64,000 nucleotides of DNA, from the NCBI RefSeq assembly GCF_035013185.1, contig NZ_JAYGJO010000028.1, forward strand, positions 4,779 through 68,778, read 5' to 3'. A program made the position numbers and the translations under genes. Under the pieces are notes generated by a model. That model was not told the origin of the DNA. It searched no databases and saw nothing but the letters and a program-made list of their open reading frames with translations. The stretch is from Acerihabitans sp035013185. GTDB lineage: Bacteria > Pseudomonadota > Gammaproteobacteria > Enterobacterales > Enterobacteriaceae. How positions within the stretch are numbered: the first letter of the stretch is position 1; each line of letters begins with the position of its first letter. Shown here piece after piece: positions 18,199-26,584 of the stretch.

Positions 18199-19137
18199 AT
18201 GAAACTTATTCGCGGTTTACATAACCTGCAGGCGTGTCACTGCGGTTGCGTGCTTACTATTGGCAATTTTGATGGTTTTCATCGTGGGCACCAGGCGTTG
18301 ATTACACAATTGCAAACCGAAGGCCGTAAATTTGGCCTGCCGGTAATGGTGATGATTTTTGAACCCCAGCCGCAGGAACATTTTGCGGGCCGGGACGCGC
18401 CCACGCGGCTGACTCGCCTGCGGGATAAAATTAAATACCTGGCCGAGGCCGGGGTCGACGTAGTGCTATGCGTCACCTTTGACGTACGGTTTGCCGCCAT
18501 TAGCGCCGAATCTTTTGTCACAGACCTGTTGGTGAGGAAACTTGGCGTACGGTTTCTTTGCGTCGGTGATGATTTTCGTTTTGGTACACAGCGGCGGGGC
18601 GATTTTGCCTTTTTACAACAGATGGGCGCGGCGGCGGGATTTGACGTCATGAGTACCGCCACCTACGCGACCGGCGGCAAACGCATTAGCAGCACCGCAG
18701 TGCGTGAAGCGCTGGCGAGCGATCAATTGGTTGTCGCCGAGATGTTGCTGGGGCATCCTTATCGCATCTCAGGACGTGTAGAGCATGGTGATGAGCTTGG
18801 CCGCACCCTGGGTTTCCCTACGGCTAACGTCTCGCTGAAGGGCCGCCCCGCCCCGATAAACGGGGTTTACGCCGTAGAGGTGAACGGGCTTGGCCCACAA
18901 CCCATCGAGGGCGTGGCGAATATCGGCACCCGTCCGACGGTCGCCGGGCTGCGCCAGCGCGTCGAAGTCCATTTGCTGGATGTGGCAATGGATATCTACG
19001 GTTGTCACATAGAAGTCGTGGTACGCGCAAAATTACGAAATGAACAACGGTTTGCCTCCCTTGATGAGTTGAAGCGGCAAATCACGAATGATGCGGTGGC
19101 AGGCCGGGAATTTTTCAGACTGGCGGCCCCCCTTTAA
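18199..19137 (+). CDS. ribF: RibF, bifunctional riboflavin kinase / FAD synthetase
   Basis: 312 residues (E. coli 313). Makes FMN and then FAD from riboflavin. The N-terminal nucleotidyltransferase domain has LTIGNFDGFHRGHQAL and RISSTAVREAL. The C-terminal flavokinase domain (from about residue 185) has GRTLGFPTANV and GVANIGTRPTV. The start is the ATG at 18,199 (MKLIRGLHNL); a TTG four codons earlier is in frame but unneeded. It heads the conserved ribF-ileS-lspA-fkpB-ispH cluster, with ileS 32 bp downstream. Confidence 0.96.
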   Translation: MKLIRGLHNLQACHCGCVLTIGNFDGFHRGHQALITQLQTEGRKFGLPVMVMIFEPQPQEHFAGRDAPTRLTRLRDKIKYLAEAGVDVVLCVTFDVRFAAISAESFVTDLLVRKLGVRFLCVGDDFRFGTQRRGDFAFLQQMGAAAGFDVMSTATYATGGKRISSTAVREALASDQLVVAEMLLGHPYRISGRVEHGDELGRTLGFPTANVSLKGRPAPINGVYAVEVNGLGPQPIEGVANIGTRPTVAGLRQRVEVHLLDVAMDIYGCHIEVVVRAKLRNEQRFASLDELKRQITNDAVAGREFFRLAAPL

Positions 19138-19169
19138 ACTCTCTCACCGAAAACGGAACCGAGAATCGA

Positions 19170-21986
19170 ATGAGTGATTACAAAAATACCCTGAATTTAC
19201 CTGACACCGGGTTCCCTATGCGTGGCGATTTGGCCAAGCGTGAGCCTGGCATGCTGCAGCATTGGTATGAGCAGGATCTGTATGGGAAGATTCGTGACGC
19301 TAAAAAAGGCAAAAAAACCTTTATCCTGCATGATGGACCTCCGTACGCCAACGGCAGTATTCATATCGGTCACTCGGTTAACAAAATTCTCAAAGATATT
19401 ATTATCAAGTCCAAAGGACTGATGGGTTATGACTCCCCTTATGTGCCGGGCTGGGATTGCCACGGTTTGCCTATCGAACTGAAGGTTGAGCAGCTGATCG
19501 GCAAGCCTGGGGAAAAAGTCTCTGCCGCGGAATTCCGCGTTGAGTGCCGTAAATATGCCGCTGAACAGGTGGCGGGTCAGAAAAAAGACTTCATTCGACT
19601 TGGTGTGCTGGGTGAGTGGGAACGTCCTTATTTGACGATGGATTTTACCACTGAGGCCAATATTATCCGCGCTCTCGGCAAAGTGATCGGCAACGGGCAT
19701 ATGCATAAAGGCGCCAAGCCAGTGCATTGGTGCATTGACTGTCGTTCCGCACTGGCGGAAGCGGAAGTGGAATATTACGATCGCACCTCTCCTTCCATTG
19801 ACGTGGCTTTCCAGGCGGTTGACGCCGTAGCAGTAGCGGCGAAATTTGGCGTGTCCGACATTGACGGCCCGCTGTCGCTGTTGATCTGGACCACCACTCC
19901 CTGGACGTTGCCGTCTAACCGGGCCATTTCGGTTAATCCGGATTTCGAATATCAACTGATATTGGCGGACGGAAAAAACCTGATCATGGCGGCCGAACTG
20001 GCAGCCAGCGTGATGCAACGTGCTGGCATCGCCACCTGGACGGTATTGGGCAGTTGTAAAGGTACGGCATTGGAGCTGTTGCGTTTTAACCATCCGTTCA
20101 TGGGTTTTGACGTCCCTGTTATCCTGGGACAGCATGTCACGCTGGAAGCCGGCACCGGTGCGGTACATACCGCGCCAGGCCACGGTCCGGACGACTATGT
20201 CATCGGCCAGCAGTATCATTTGGAAGTGGCCAACCCGGTCGGTCCCGACGGCTGTTATTTGCCCGGGACCTATCCAGGGCTAGATGGCATGCAGGTCTTC
20301 AAAGCCAACGATGTGGTGGTCGATTTGTTGCGCGAACGCGGCGCGTTACTGCACGTGGAAAAACTGCTGCACAGCTACCCTCATTGCTGGCGCCATAAGA
20401 CGCCAATTATTTTTCGGGCGACGCCGCAGTGGTTTATCAGCATGGATCAGCAGGGTCTGCGTCAGCGTTCGTTGGAAGAAATCAAGGACGTGCAGTGGAT
20501 ACCGGGTTGGGGCCAGGCGCGGATTGAAAACATGGTGGCCAACCGCCCTGATTGGTGTATTTCACGCCAACGTACCTGGGGCGTGCCGATGTCGCTCTTT
20601 GTGCATAAAGATACCGAGGTGCTCCATCCACGGACACTGGAATTGATGGAAGAAGTGGCACTGCGGGTAGAAAAAGACGGTATCCAGGCGTGGTGGGATT
20701 TGAATCCGGCCGATATTTTGGGTGCCGATGCGGAAAATTATGTCAAGGTGCCCGACACGCTGGATGTCTGGTTCGATTCAGGATCGACACACTCCTCAGT
20801 GGTGGCGGTGCGGCCAGAGTTTGCCGGTCATGAGCCTGATATGTACCTTGAAGGTTCCGACCAGCATCGTGGCTGGTTTATGTCTTCGCTGATGATTTCC
20901 ACGGCGATCAAAGGCCAGGCACCCTACCGGCAGGTATTGACTCACGGGTTTACCGTCGACGGACAGGGACGCAAGATGTCTAAGTCCATCGGTAACACCG
21001 TGAGCCCGCAGCAGGTGATGGACAAGCTAGGGGCGGATATACTGCGTTTGTGGGTAGCGTCCACCGATTACACCGGTGAAATAGCGGTATCCGACGAAAT
21101 TCTTAAGCGTTCCGCCGATGCTTATCGCCGGATTCGAAATACCGCGCGCTTTTTGCTGGCCAACCTAAAAGGTTTCGACCCGGCGGTGCACAGCGTACGG
21201 CCGGAGGATATGGTGGTACTGGATCGCTGGGCGGTGGGACGAGCCCAGGCGGCGCAGGCGGAAATTGTCGCCGCGTACGACAGCTATGATCTGCATAACG
21301 TGGTGCAACGCATGATGCAGTTCTGCTCGATCGAAATGGGGTCTTTTTACCTCGATATTATTAAAGATCGGCAATACACCACCCAAGCGGATAGCCTGGC
21401 CCGCCGCAGTTGCCAAACTGCGCTTTACCACATTGTCGAAGCATTGGTTCGTTGGATGGCACCTATACTGTCGTTCACCGCAGACGAAATCTGGGGTTTC
21501 ATGCCAGGAAAACGCTCGGCGTTTGTGTTTACCGAAGAGTGGTATGACGGGTTGTTCGGGCTCGATGCCGATGAAACGATGAACGATGCGTACTGGGAGC
21601 GGATGCTGAAGGTGCGCAGCGAAGTCAATAAAATACTTGAGCAGGCGCGCACGGATAAAACCATCGGCGGTTCGCTGGCGGCGCAGATCACCTTGTATGC
21701 CGACGCAACCGTGGCCCCCGACCTGGAAGCGCTTGGCTCCGAGCTCTATTTTGCGCTGTTGACGTCACGTGCGACCGTGGCGGCTTATGATATGGCGGGG
21801 GCTGATGCCCTGCAATGCGAAGGTATTAAAGGGCTGAAAATATCGCTGGCGCTGGCAGAAGGGAAAAAATGCCCACGCTGCTGGCATGTTGAGACCGACA
21901 TCGGTACTGATGCCGATCATCCGGAAATTTGTGGTCGCTGTGTCACCAATGTGGCCGGCGCGGGCGAAGAGCGAAAATTTGTCTAA
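19170..21986 (+). CDS. ileS: IleS, isoleucyl-tRNA synthetase
   Basis: 938 residues, the E. coli length. Class I synthetase with HIGH motif (ANGSIHIGHSVNK), a CP1 editing domain (including TTTPWTLPSN and the TAPGHGPDDY segment), KMSKS motif (GRKMSKSIGNTV) and a C-terminal zinc site with Cys pairs CPRC and CGRC. Its stop overlaps the lspA start (TAATG), implying translational coupling. Essential and intact. Isoleucyl-tRNA supply also connects to thrL attenuation. Confidence 0.98.
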   Translation: MSDYKNTLNLPDTGFPMRGDLAKREPGMLQHWYEQDLYGKIRDAKKGKKTFILHDGPPYANGSIHIGHSVNKILKDIIIKSKGLMGYDSPYVPGWDCHGLPIELKVEQLIGKPGEKVSAAEFRVECRKYAAEQVAGQKKDFIRLGVLGEWERPYLTMDFTTEANIIRALGKVIGNGHMHKGAKPVHWCIDCRSALAEAEVEYYDRTSPSIDVAFQAVDAVAVAAKFGVSDIDGPLSLLIWTTTPWTLPSNRAISVNPDFEYQLILADGKNLIMAAELAASVMQRAGIATWTVLGSCKGTALELLRFNHPFMGFDVPVILGQHVTLEAGTGAVHTAPGHGPDDYVIGQQYHLEVANPVGPDGCYLPGTYPGLDGMQVFKANDVVVDLLRERGALLHVEKLLHSYPHCWRHKTPIIFRATPQWFISMDQQGLRQRSLEEIKDVQWIPGWGQARIENMVANRPDWCISRQRTWGVPMSLFVHKDTEVLHPRTLELMEEVALRVEKDGIQAWWDLNPADILGADAENYVKVPDTLDVWFDSGSTHSSVVAVRPEFAGHEPDMYLEGSDQHRGWFMSSLMISTAIKGQAPYRQVLTHGFTVDGQGRKMSKSIGNTVSPQQVMDKLGADILRLWVASTDYTGEIAVSDEILKRSADAYRRIRNTARFLLANLKGFDPAVHSVRPEDMVVLDRWAVGRAQAAQAEIVAAYDSYDLHNVVQRMMQFCSIEMGSFYLDIIKDRQYTTQADSLARRSCQTALYHIVEALVRWMAPILSFTADEIWGFMPGKRSAFVFTEEWYDGLFGLDADETMNDAYWERMLKVRSEVNKILEQARTDKTIGGSLAAQITLYADATVAPDLEALGSELYFALLTSRATVAAYDMAGADALQCEGIKGLKISLALAEGKKCPRCWHVETDIGTDADHPEICGRCVTNVAGAGEERKFV

Positions 21987-22492
21987 TGAAGAGATCACTG
22001 AGCAGTACCGGCCTGCGTTGGCTTTGGCTGACGCTGGTCGTTCTGATTATCGACCTTGGCACCAAGCAATGGGTCATGCAGAATTTCGAGCTGCATGAAA
22101 CCCTGCCGATCATGCCTTTCATTAATTTTTTCTATGCCCATAACTACGGAGCAGCGTTCAGCTTCCTGGCGGATAAGGGCGGTTGGCAGCGCTGGATGTT
22201 TGCGGTTATTGCGTTGGTCATTGCCGTTACGCTTATTGTTATGATGTACAGGTCAAGTTATCGCCAGCGTATGACCAATTGCGCCTATGCCCTGATTATC
22301 GGCGGCGCGTTGGGCAATCTTTCCGATCGCCTGATACATGGCATGGTTATCGACTTTATCGATTTTTATGTCGGTGATTGGCACTTTCCCACGTTTAACA
22401 TGGCGGACTCCGCCATTTGTATTGGCGCGGTGTTGATTGTGCTGGAAGGATTGATCCGTCCCGCAGATAAAACGCCCCATCAAAAAGAGTAA
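21986..22492 (+). CDS. lspA: LspA, lipoprotein signal peptidase II
   Basis: 168 residues, four membrane segments. Aspartyl protease of the inner membrane that cleaves prolipoprotein signal peptides after Lgt lipidation. The two catalytic Asp are in LGNLSDRLIHG and FNMADSAICIG; IIDLGTKQW is the N-terminal family motif. The start is the ATG at 21,986 sharing one base with the ileS stop; the open frame extends farther upstream within ileS but that is shadow. Conserved operon position. Confidence 0.96.
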   Translation: MKRSLSSTGLRWLWLTLVVLIIDLGTKQWVMQNFELHETLPIMPFINFFYAHNYGAAFSFLADKGGWQRWMFAVIALVIAVTLIVMMYRSSYRQRMTNCAYALIIGGALGNLSDRLIHGMVIDFIDFYVGDWHFPTFNMADSAICIGAVLIVLEGLIRPADKTPHQKE

Positions 22493-22494
22493 AC

Positions 22495-22968
22495 ATGATG
22501 ACTGAACAGGTAGGTTCCGATAGCGCGGTGCTGGTGCATTTTGATCTCAAACTCGACGATGGCGCCCTGGCTGAATCTACCCGGCGCGAGAACAAACCGG
22601 CGTTGTTCCGCCTGGGTGACGGTAGCCTGTCCGTGCCCTTGGAGCAGGCCTTGCTCGGCCTGCGGGTCGGTGACAAAAAAGCATTCTCACTGGCACCTGA
22701 GGCGGCATTCGGTCCAAGCAATCCCGATCTGGTCCAATTTTTTTCCCGGCGGGATTTTAGTGAAACCGGTGTACCGGAGGTGGGGACAATTATGTTGTTC
22801 ACCGCCATCAGTGGGGGTGAGATGCCCGGTTTGATACGCGAGGTGGCTGACGAATCCATTACCGTGGATTTTAACCATCCGCTGGCCGGTCAGCCGGTCT
22901 ATTTTGATATTGAGGTTCTGGCAATCAATCCGCAGCAGGAGAATAAAAATGCGCATCTTACTGGCTAA
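22495..22968 (+). CDS. fkpB: FkpB (SlpA), FKBP-type peptidyl-prolyl isomerase
   Basis: 157 residues, SlpA-type FKBP domain: AVLVHFDLKLDDG at the start, the inserted-flap region from about residue 70, and VDFNHPLAGQPVYFDIEVL at the end. Cytoplasmic prolyl isomerase and chaperone. The last codons (QQENKNAHLTG) run about 20 nt into the ispH start, so the C-terminus is slightly longer than in E. coli (149). It starts 2 nt after the lspA stop, with a second ATG one codon on. Confidence 0.95.
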   Translation: MMTEQVGSDSAVLVHFDLKLDDGALAESTRRENKPALFRLGDGSLSVPLEQALLGLRVGDKKAFSLAPEAAFGPSNPDLVQFFSRRDFSETGVPEVGTIMLFTAISGGEMPGLIREVADESITVDFNHPLAGQPVYFDIEVLAINPQQENKNAHLTG

Positions 22969-23899
22969 TCCGCGTGGTTTTTGTGCTGGTGTTGATCGTG
23001 CCATCAGTATTGTGGAGCGCGCGCTGGAAATCTATGGTGCGCCGATCTATGTCCGGCACGAAGTGGTACACAATCGTTACGTGGTGGATTCCCTGCGGGC
23101 CAGCGGCGCAATTTTTATCGAGCAACTCAGCGAAGTTCCCGATGGTTCAATCCTGATTTTCTCCGCCCACGGCGTATCCCAAGCGGTGCGGGTCGAAGCA
23201 AAAAACCGCGATTTAACGGTATTCGACGCCACCTGCCCACTGGTGACCAAAGTGCACATGGAAGTGGCGCGCGCCAGCCGCAAAGGCACCGAAGCAATTC
23301 TTATCGGTCATACTGGGCATCCGGAAGTGGAAGGCACCATGGGGCAATATAGCAACCCCAAGGGCGGGATGTATTTGGTGGAATCGCCTGCGGACGTCTG
23401 GCAACTGCGAGTCAAAGACGAAAAAAACCTGTGTTTTATGACCCAGACGACACTCTCGGTGGATGATACCTCCGAGGTTATCGATGCGCTACGAGAACGT
23501 TTTCCCCGCATCGTTGGCCCGCGTAAAGACGATATTTGTTATGCCACGACCAATCGGCAGGAAGCGGTGCGTGAACTGGCGGCCGGCGCGGACGTGGTGC
23601 TGGTAGTGGGCTCGAAAAACTCATCCAATTCCAACCGGCTGGCCGAATTGGCCCAGCGCGTGGGCAAACCGGCCTATTTGATCGATGCGGCCACTGACAT
23701 CCAACCAGAATGGCTGCAAAATATTGCGACCATTGGGGTAACCGCCGGCGCGTCGGCACCGGATATTTTGGTGAAAGAGGTCATCAGCCGTCTGCAGGAA
23801 CTCGGTGGCAGCGCCTCGGAAGAATTGGTGGGACGCGAGGAAAATGTCGTTTTCGAAGTGCCAAAGGAACTGCGGGTCAATATCAACGTCGTGGAATAG
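22949..23899 (+). CDS. ispH: IspH (LytB), HMBPP reductase
   Basis: 316 residues, exactly E. coli length. Fe-S enzyme for the last step of the MEP isoprenoid pathway (HMBPP to IPP and DMAPP). The three cluster Cys lie in NPRGFCAGVDRA (Cys12), DATCPLV and DDICYATTNRQ; the active-site Glu segment is IGHTGHPEVEGT. The start at 22,949 overlaps the fkpB 3' end. Last gene of the ribF-ispH cluster; E. coli rihC, usually next, is absent. Confidence 0.97.
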   Translation: MRILLANPRGFCAGVDRAISIVERALEIYGAPIYVRHEVVHNRYVVDSLRASGAIFIEQLSEVPDGSILIFSAHGVSQAVRVEAKNRDLTVFDATCPLVTKVHMEVARASRKGTEAILIGHTGHPEVEGTMGQYSNPKGGMYLVESPADVWQLRVKDEKNLCFMTQTTLSVDDTSEVIDALRERFPRIVGPRKDDICYATTNRQEAVRELAAGADVVLVVGSKNSSNSNRLAELAQRVGKPAYLIDAATDIQPEWLQNIATIGVTAGASAPDILVKEVISRLQELGGSASEELVGREENVVFEVPKELRVNINVVE

Positions 23900-24132
23900 A
23901 CGTCGGTGGCGGCTTTCCTGACCAATCCTTTTTTTGATCCTATTCTGAATAAAAATTCATTTGAATGCACGTTACTGCACTGGGCTCGACAATATGCGGG
24001 TCCATTGCCCTTTCTGATGTAAACCAAGCGCTAACAGAAAATGCTTATTAGCCGGCAATTGCACTGGCGGCAAAACGGTCACCCGGTTAACCTAACGTGA
24101 TTATCGTCGGACTAATCAATCAGAGAGTATAT

Positions 24133-24954
24133 ATGAGCAAAACACCAATTCGCATCGCCATCGCTGGTGCGGGAGGCCGTATGGGCCGCCAGTTAATCCA
24201 GGCAGTCCAACAGTCGGATCACGCGAGGTTGGGTGCTGCCCTGGAACGTTCAGGTTCAAGCCTAGTGGGCACCGACGCAGGTGAGTTGGCCGGTATGGCG
24301 CCGCTGGGCATTACCCTTGGCGACAACCTGGCGTCGATTAAAGATGATTTTGATATTTTCATTGATTTCACCCGTCCCGAGGGCACCTTGGCCCATTTGG
24401 ATTACTGTGTGCAACACGGCAAAGGCATGATTATCGGTACTACCGGTTTTGATGCTCAGCAAAAAGCCCAAATTCAGCGCGCAGCAGAACACATCAGCAT
24501 TGTCTTCTCCGCTAATTTCAGCGTTGGCGTCAATGTGATGCTTAAACTTCTGGAAAAGACGGCCCAGGTCATGGGTGATTATTGCGACATTGAAATTATC
24601 GAAGCCCACCACCGGCATAAAGTTGATGCGCCGTCGGGCACGGCGCTGGCCATGGGCGACGTTATCGCTGCGACCTTGGGACGCCAGCTAACGGATTGCG
24701 CGGTATATAGCCGTGAAGGTCATACCGGCGAGCGTCAGCCTCATACGATTGGTTTCGCCAGCGTGCGTGCCGGTGATATTGTCGGTGAACATACCGCCAT
24801 GTTTGCTGATGTGGGCGAGCGAATCGAGATTACCCATAAGGCTTCCAGTCGCATGACTTTTGCAAATGGTGCCATTAAGGCGGCAATTTGGTTGAAAGAT
24901 AAAAAACCAGGGCTTTATGAGATGAAAGATGTGCTTGGACTGGATGGTTTGTAA
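24133..24954 (+). CDS. dapB: DapB, 4-hydroxy-tetrahydrodipicolinate reductase
   Basis: 273 residues, the E. coli length. NAD(P)H-dependent step of the lysine/meso-diaminopimelate pathway, needed for peptidoglycan. The nucleotide motif GAGGRMGRQ lies near the N-terminus, and the catalytic/substrate motif IEAHHRHKVDAPSGTA follows at about 155-170. The start is the ATG at 24,133 (MSKTPIRIAIAG), preceded by AGAG. Single transcription unit between ispH and carA, with a terminator at 25,005. Confidence 0.96.
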   Translation: MSKTPIRIAIAGAGGRMGRQLIQAVQQSDHARLGAALERSGSSLVGTDAGELAGMAPLGITLGDNLASIKDDFDIFIDFTRPEGTLAHLDYCVQHGKGMIIGTTGFDAQQKAQIQRAAEHISIVFSANFSVGVNVMLKLLEKTAQVMGDYCDIEIIEAHHRHKVDAPSGTALAMGDVIAATLGRQLTDCAVYSREGHTGERQPHTIGFASVRAGDIVGEHTAMFADVGERIEITHKASSRMTFANGAIKAAIWLKDKKPGLYEMKDVLGLDGL

Positions 24955-25004
24955 CACATGTAACCATGGTGATGTGATTTTTTTAAACTTAATGTAATGA
25001 TTAA

Positions 25005-25036
25005 TGGGTGATTATTTGTTATCGCCCACTTTTTTA
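25005..25036 (+). terminator. dapB terminator
   Basis: TGGGTGAT (25005-25012) pairs with ATCGCCCA (25021-25028, one U-G) across an 8-nt loop, followed by CTTTTTTAT. It lies about 50 bp after dapB. Confidence 0.78.
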
Positions 25037-25372
25037 TATGAAAATAGGGATTTAATTAAAAAAAATATCATAAACAGCTATTTATCTTTCTTTCACACAC
25101 ATTGTGTCACCATGGAATGCAGATGACACCATTAAATCTCTTTTTTCAACACCAGTCTGTCTATTTTGCAGTCATCGTGATAGGCAACCGATTCCTAATG
25201 TGTCTAATCCATGGTTTTTAACGGGTTCATGCCGAATAATGGTCCTTATTGCTATTATTTAGCAAATAAAGTCATCTCGGGGTGGACAAAAGACCAGTCC
25301 ATCTTTAAAATGCGCCCAATTTGCCGAAAATCCACCTTGAAGGTGTTTTTTGCATTGATTAAGATCGCTAAA
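25037..25372. other. AT-rich carA upstream region
   Basis: About 340 bp between the dapB terminator and the ArgR boxes. It is AT-rich in its first half. In E. coli this position holds carAB promoter P1 and its pyrimidine-responsive sites. I cannot define individual sites here and see no gene. Confidence 0.4.
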
Positions 25373-25411
25373 TCTGAATTAATATGCAAATACAATGACT
25401 GAATATTCCTT
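25373..25411 (+). promoter_or_regulatory. Tandem ArgR boxes at carAB
   Basis: Two 18-bp sites, 25373-25390 and 25394-25411, each containing TGAAT and separated by 3 bp, lie just upstream of the carA start. Sequence and spacing closely follow the E. coli carAB P2 operator, where hexameric ArgR represses in response to arginine. The GGAGG of carA begins one base after the second box. Confidence 0.75.
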
Positions 25412-25421
25412 GGAGGGTGTT

Positions 25422-26570
25422 TTGATAAAGTCAGCGCTATTGGTTCTGGAAGACGGAACCCAATTCCACGGTCGGGCCATCGGGGCAGAGGGAACGGCAG
25501 TGGGGGAAGTGGTCTTCAATACATCGATGACTGGTTATCAAGAAATCCTCACCGATCCCTCCTATTCCCGCCAAATCGTTACTCTCACTTATCCCCATAT
25601 CGGCAATGTTGGCACCAACGAAGACGACGCAGAATCATCCCACATTCAGGCTCAGGGCCTGGTTATTCGCGATTTACCCCTTATCGCCAGCAACTATCGT
25701 AGTACCGGCTCGTTATCCGATTACCTAAAGCAGAATAATGTTATCGGCATTGCGGATATTGATACCCGTAAACTGACCCGATTGCTGCGTGAGAAAGGTG
25801 CGCAGAACGGCTGCATTATTGCCGGTGACGCACCAGACGCCGATCTGGCCTTGCGCAAGGCGCGTGAGTTTCCGGGTCTTAAAGGTATGGACCTGGCTAA
25901 AGAGGTCACTACCGCCAAACCCTACAGCTGGACCCAGGGCAGTTGGCAGATGGGTTCTGGTCTGCCGGCGCCGGTCGCGGCGCACACTTTGCCCTACCAT
26001 GTGGTGGCCTACGATTTTGGCATCAAACGCAACATCATGCGTATGCTGGTAGACCGCGGCTGCCGTTTGACGGTGGTACCGGCCCAGACGCCGGCCGACG
26101 ACGTGCTGGCCATGAATCCCGACGGCATATTCCTGGCGAACGGCCCGGGTGACCCGGAACCTTGCGATTACGCCATTGCAGCCATCCAAACTTTTCTGAC
26201 CACCGAGACGCCGATATTCGGCATTTGCCTCGGTCACCAGTTGCTGGCCCTGGCCAGTGGGGCCAAGACTGTTAAAATGAAGTTCGGCCACCACGGTGGC
26301 AACCATCCGGTAAAAGACCTCGTTGCCAACCGGGTGATGATCACTGCCCAGAACCACGGTTTTGCCGTCGATGCGGCTTCGCTGCCCGCGACACTGCGGG
26401 TGACGCACACCTCGCTGTTTGATGGCTCATTACAGGGTTTGCATCGTACCGATAAACCGGCATTCTGTTTTCAGGGGCACCCCGAAGCCAGTCCTGGCCC
26501 CCATGATGCTGCGCCGCTGTTCGACCATTTTATTGAGTTGATCAAGATATATCGTTCTCAGGTAAAATAA
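25422..26570 (+). CDS. carA: CarA, carbamoyl-phosphate synthase small subunit
   Basis: 382 residues, identical in length to E. coli. Glutamine amidotransferase subunit that passes ammonia to CarB. Nucleophile Cys is in FGICLGHQLLALA, with the His/Glu of the triad in FQGHPEASPGPHD. The start is a TTG at 25,422 with GGAGG (25412-25416) five bases before it; E. coli carA also starts with TTG. An upstream in-frame ATG (25,395) lies inside the ArgR boxes and is rejected. First gene of carAB, serving both arginine and pyrimidine synthesis. Confidence 0.96.
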   Translation: MIKSALLVLEDGTQFHGRAIGAEGTAVGEVVFNTSMTGYQEILTDPSYSRQIVTLTYPHIGNVGTNEDDAESSHIQAQGLVIRDLPLIASNYRSTGSLSDYLKQNNVIGIADIDTRKLTRLLREKGAQNGCIIAGDAPDADLALRKAREFPGLKGMDLAKEVTTAKPYSWTQGSWQMGSGLPAPVAAHTLPYHVVAYDFGIKRNIMRMLVDRGCRLTVVPAQTPADDVLAMNPDGIFLANGPGDPEPCDYAIAAIQTFLTTETPIFGICLGHQLLALASGAKTVKMKFGHHGGNHPVKDLVANRVMITAQNHGFAVDAASLPATLRVTHTSLFDGSLQGLHRTDKPAFCFQGHPEASPGPHDAAPLFDHFIELIKIYRSQVK

Positions 26571-26584
26571 TCAGGAGCAAAACA

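Noticed and set aside
25211..25402. 63-codon ORF upstream of carA
   Set aside because: Overlaps the ArgR boxes and carAB promoter region and has no family similarity.
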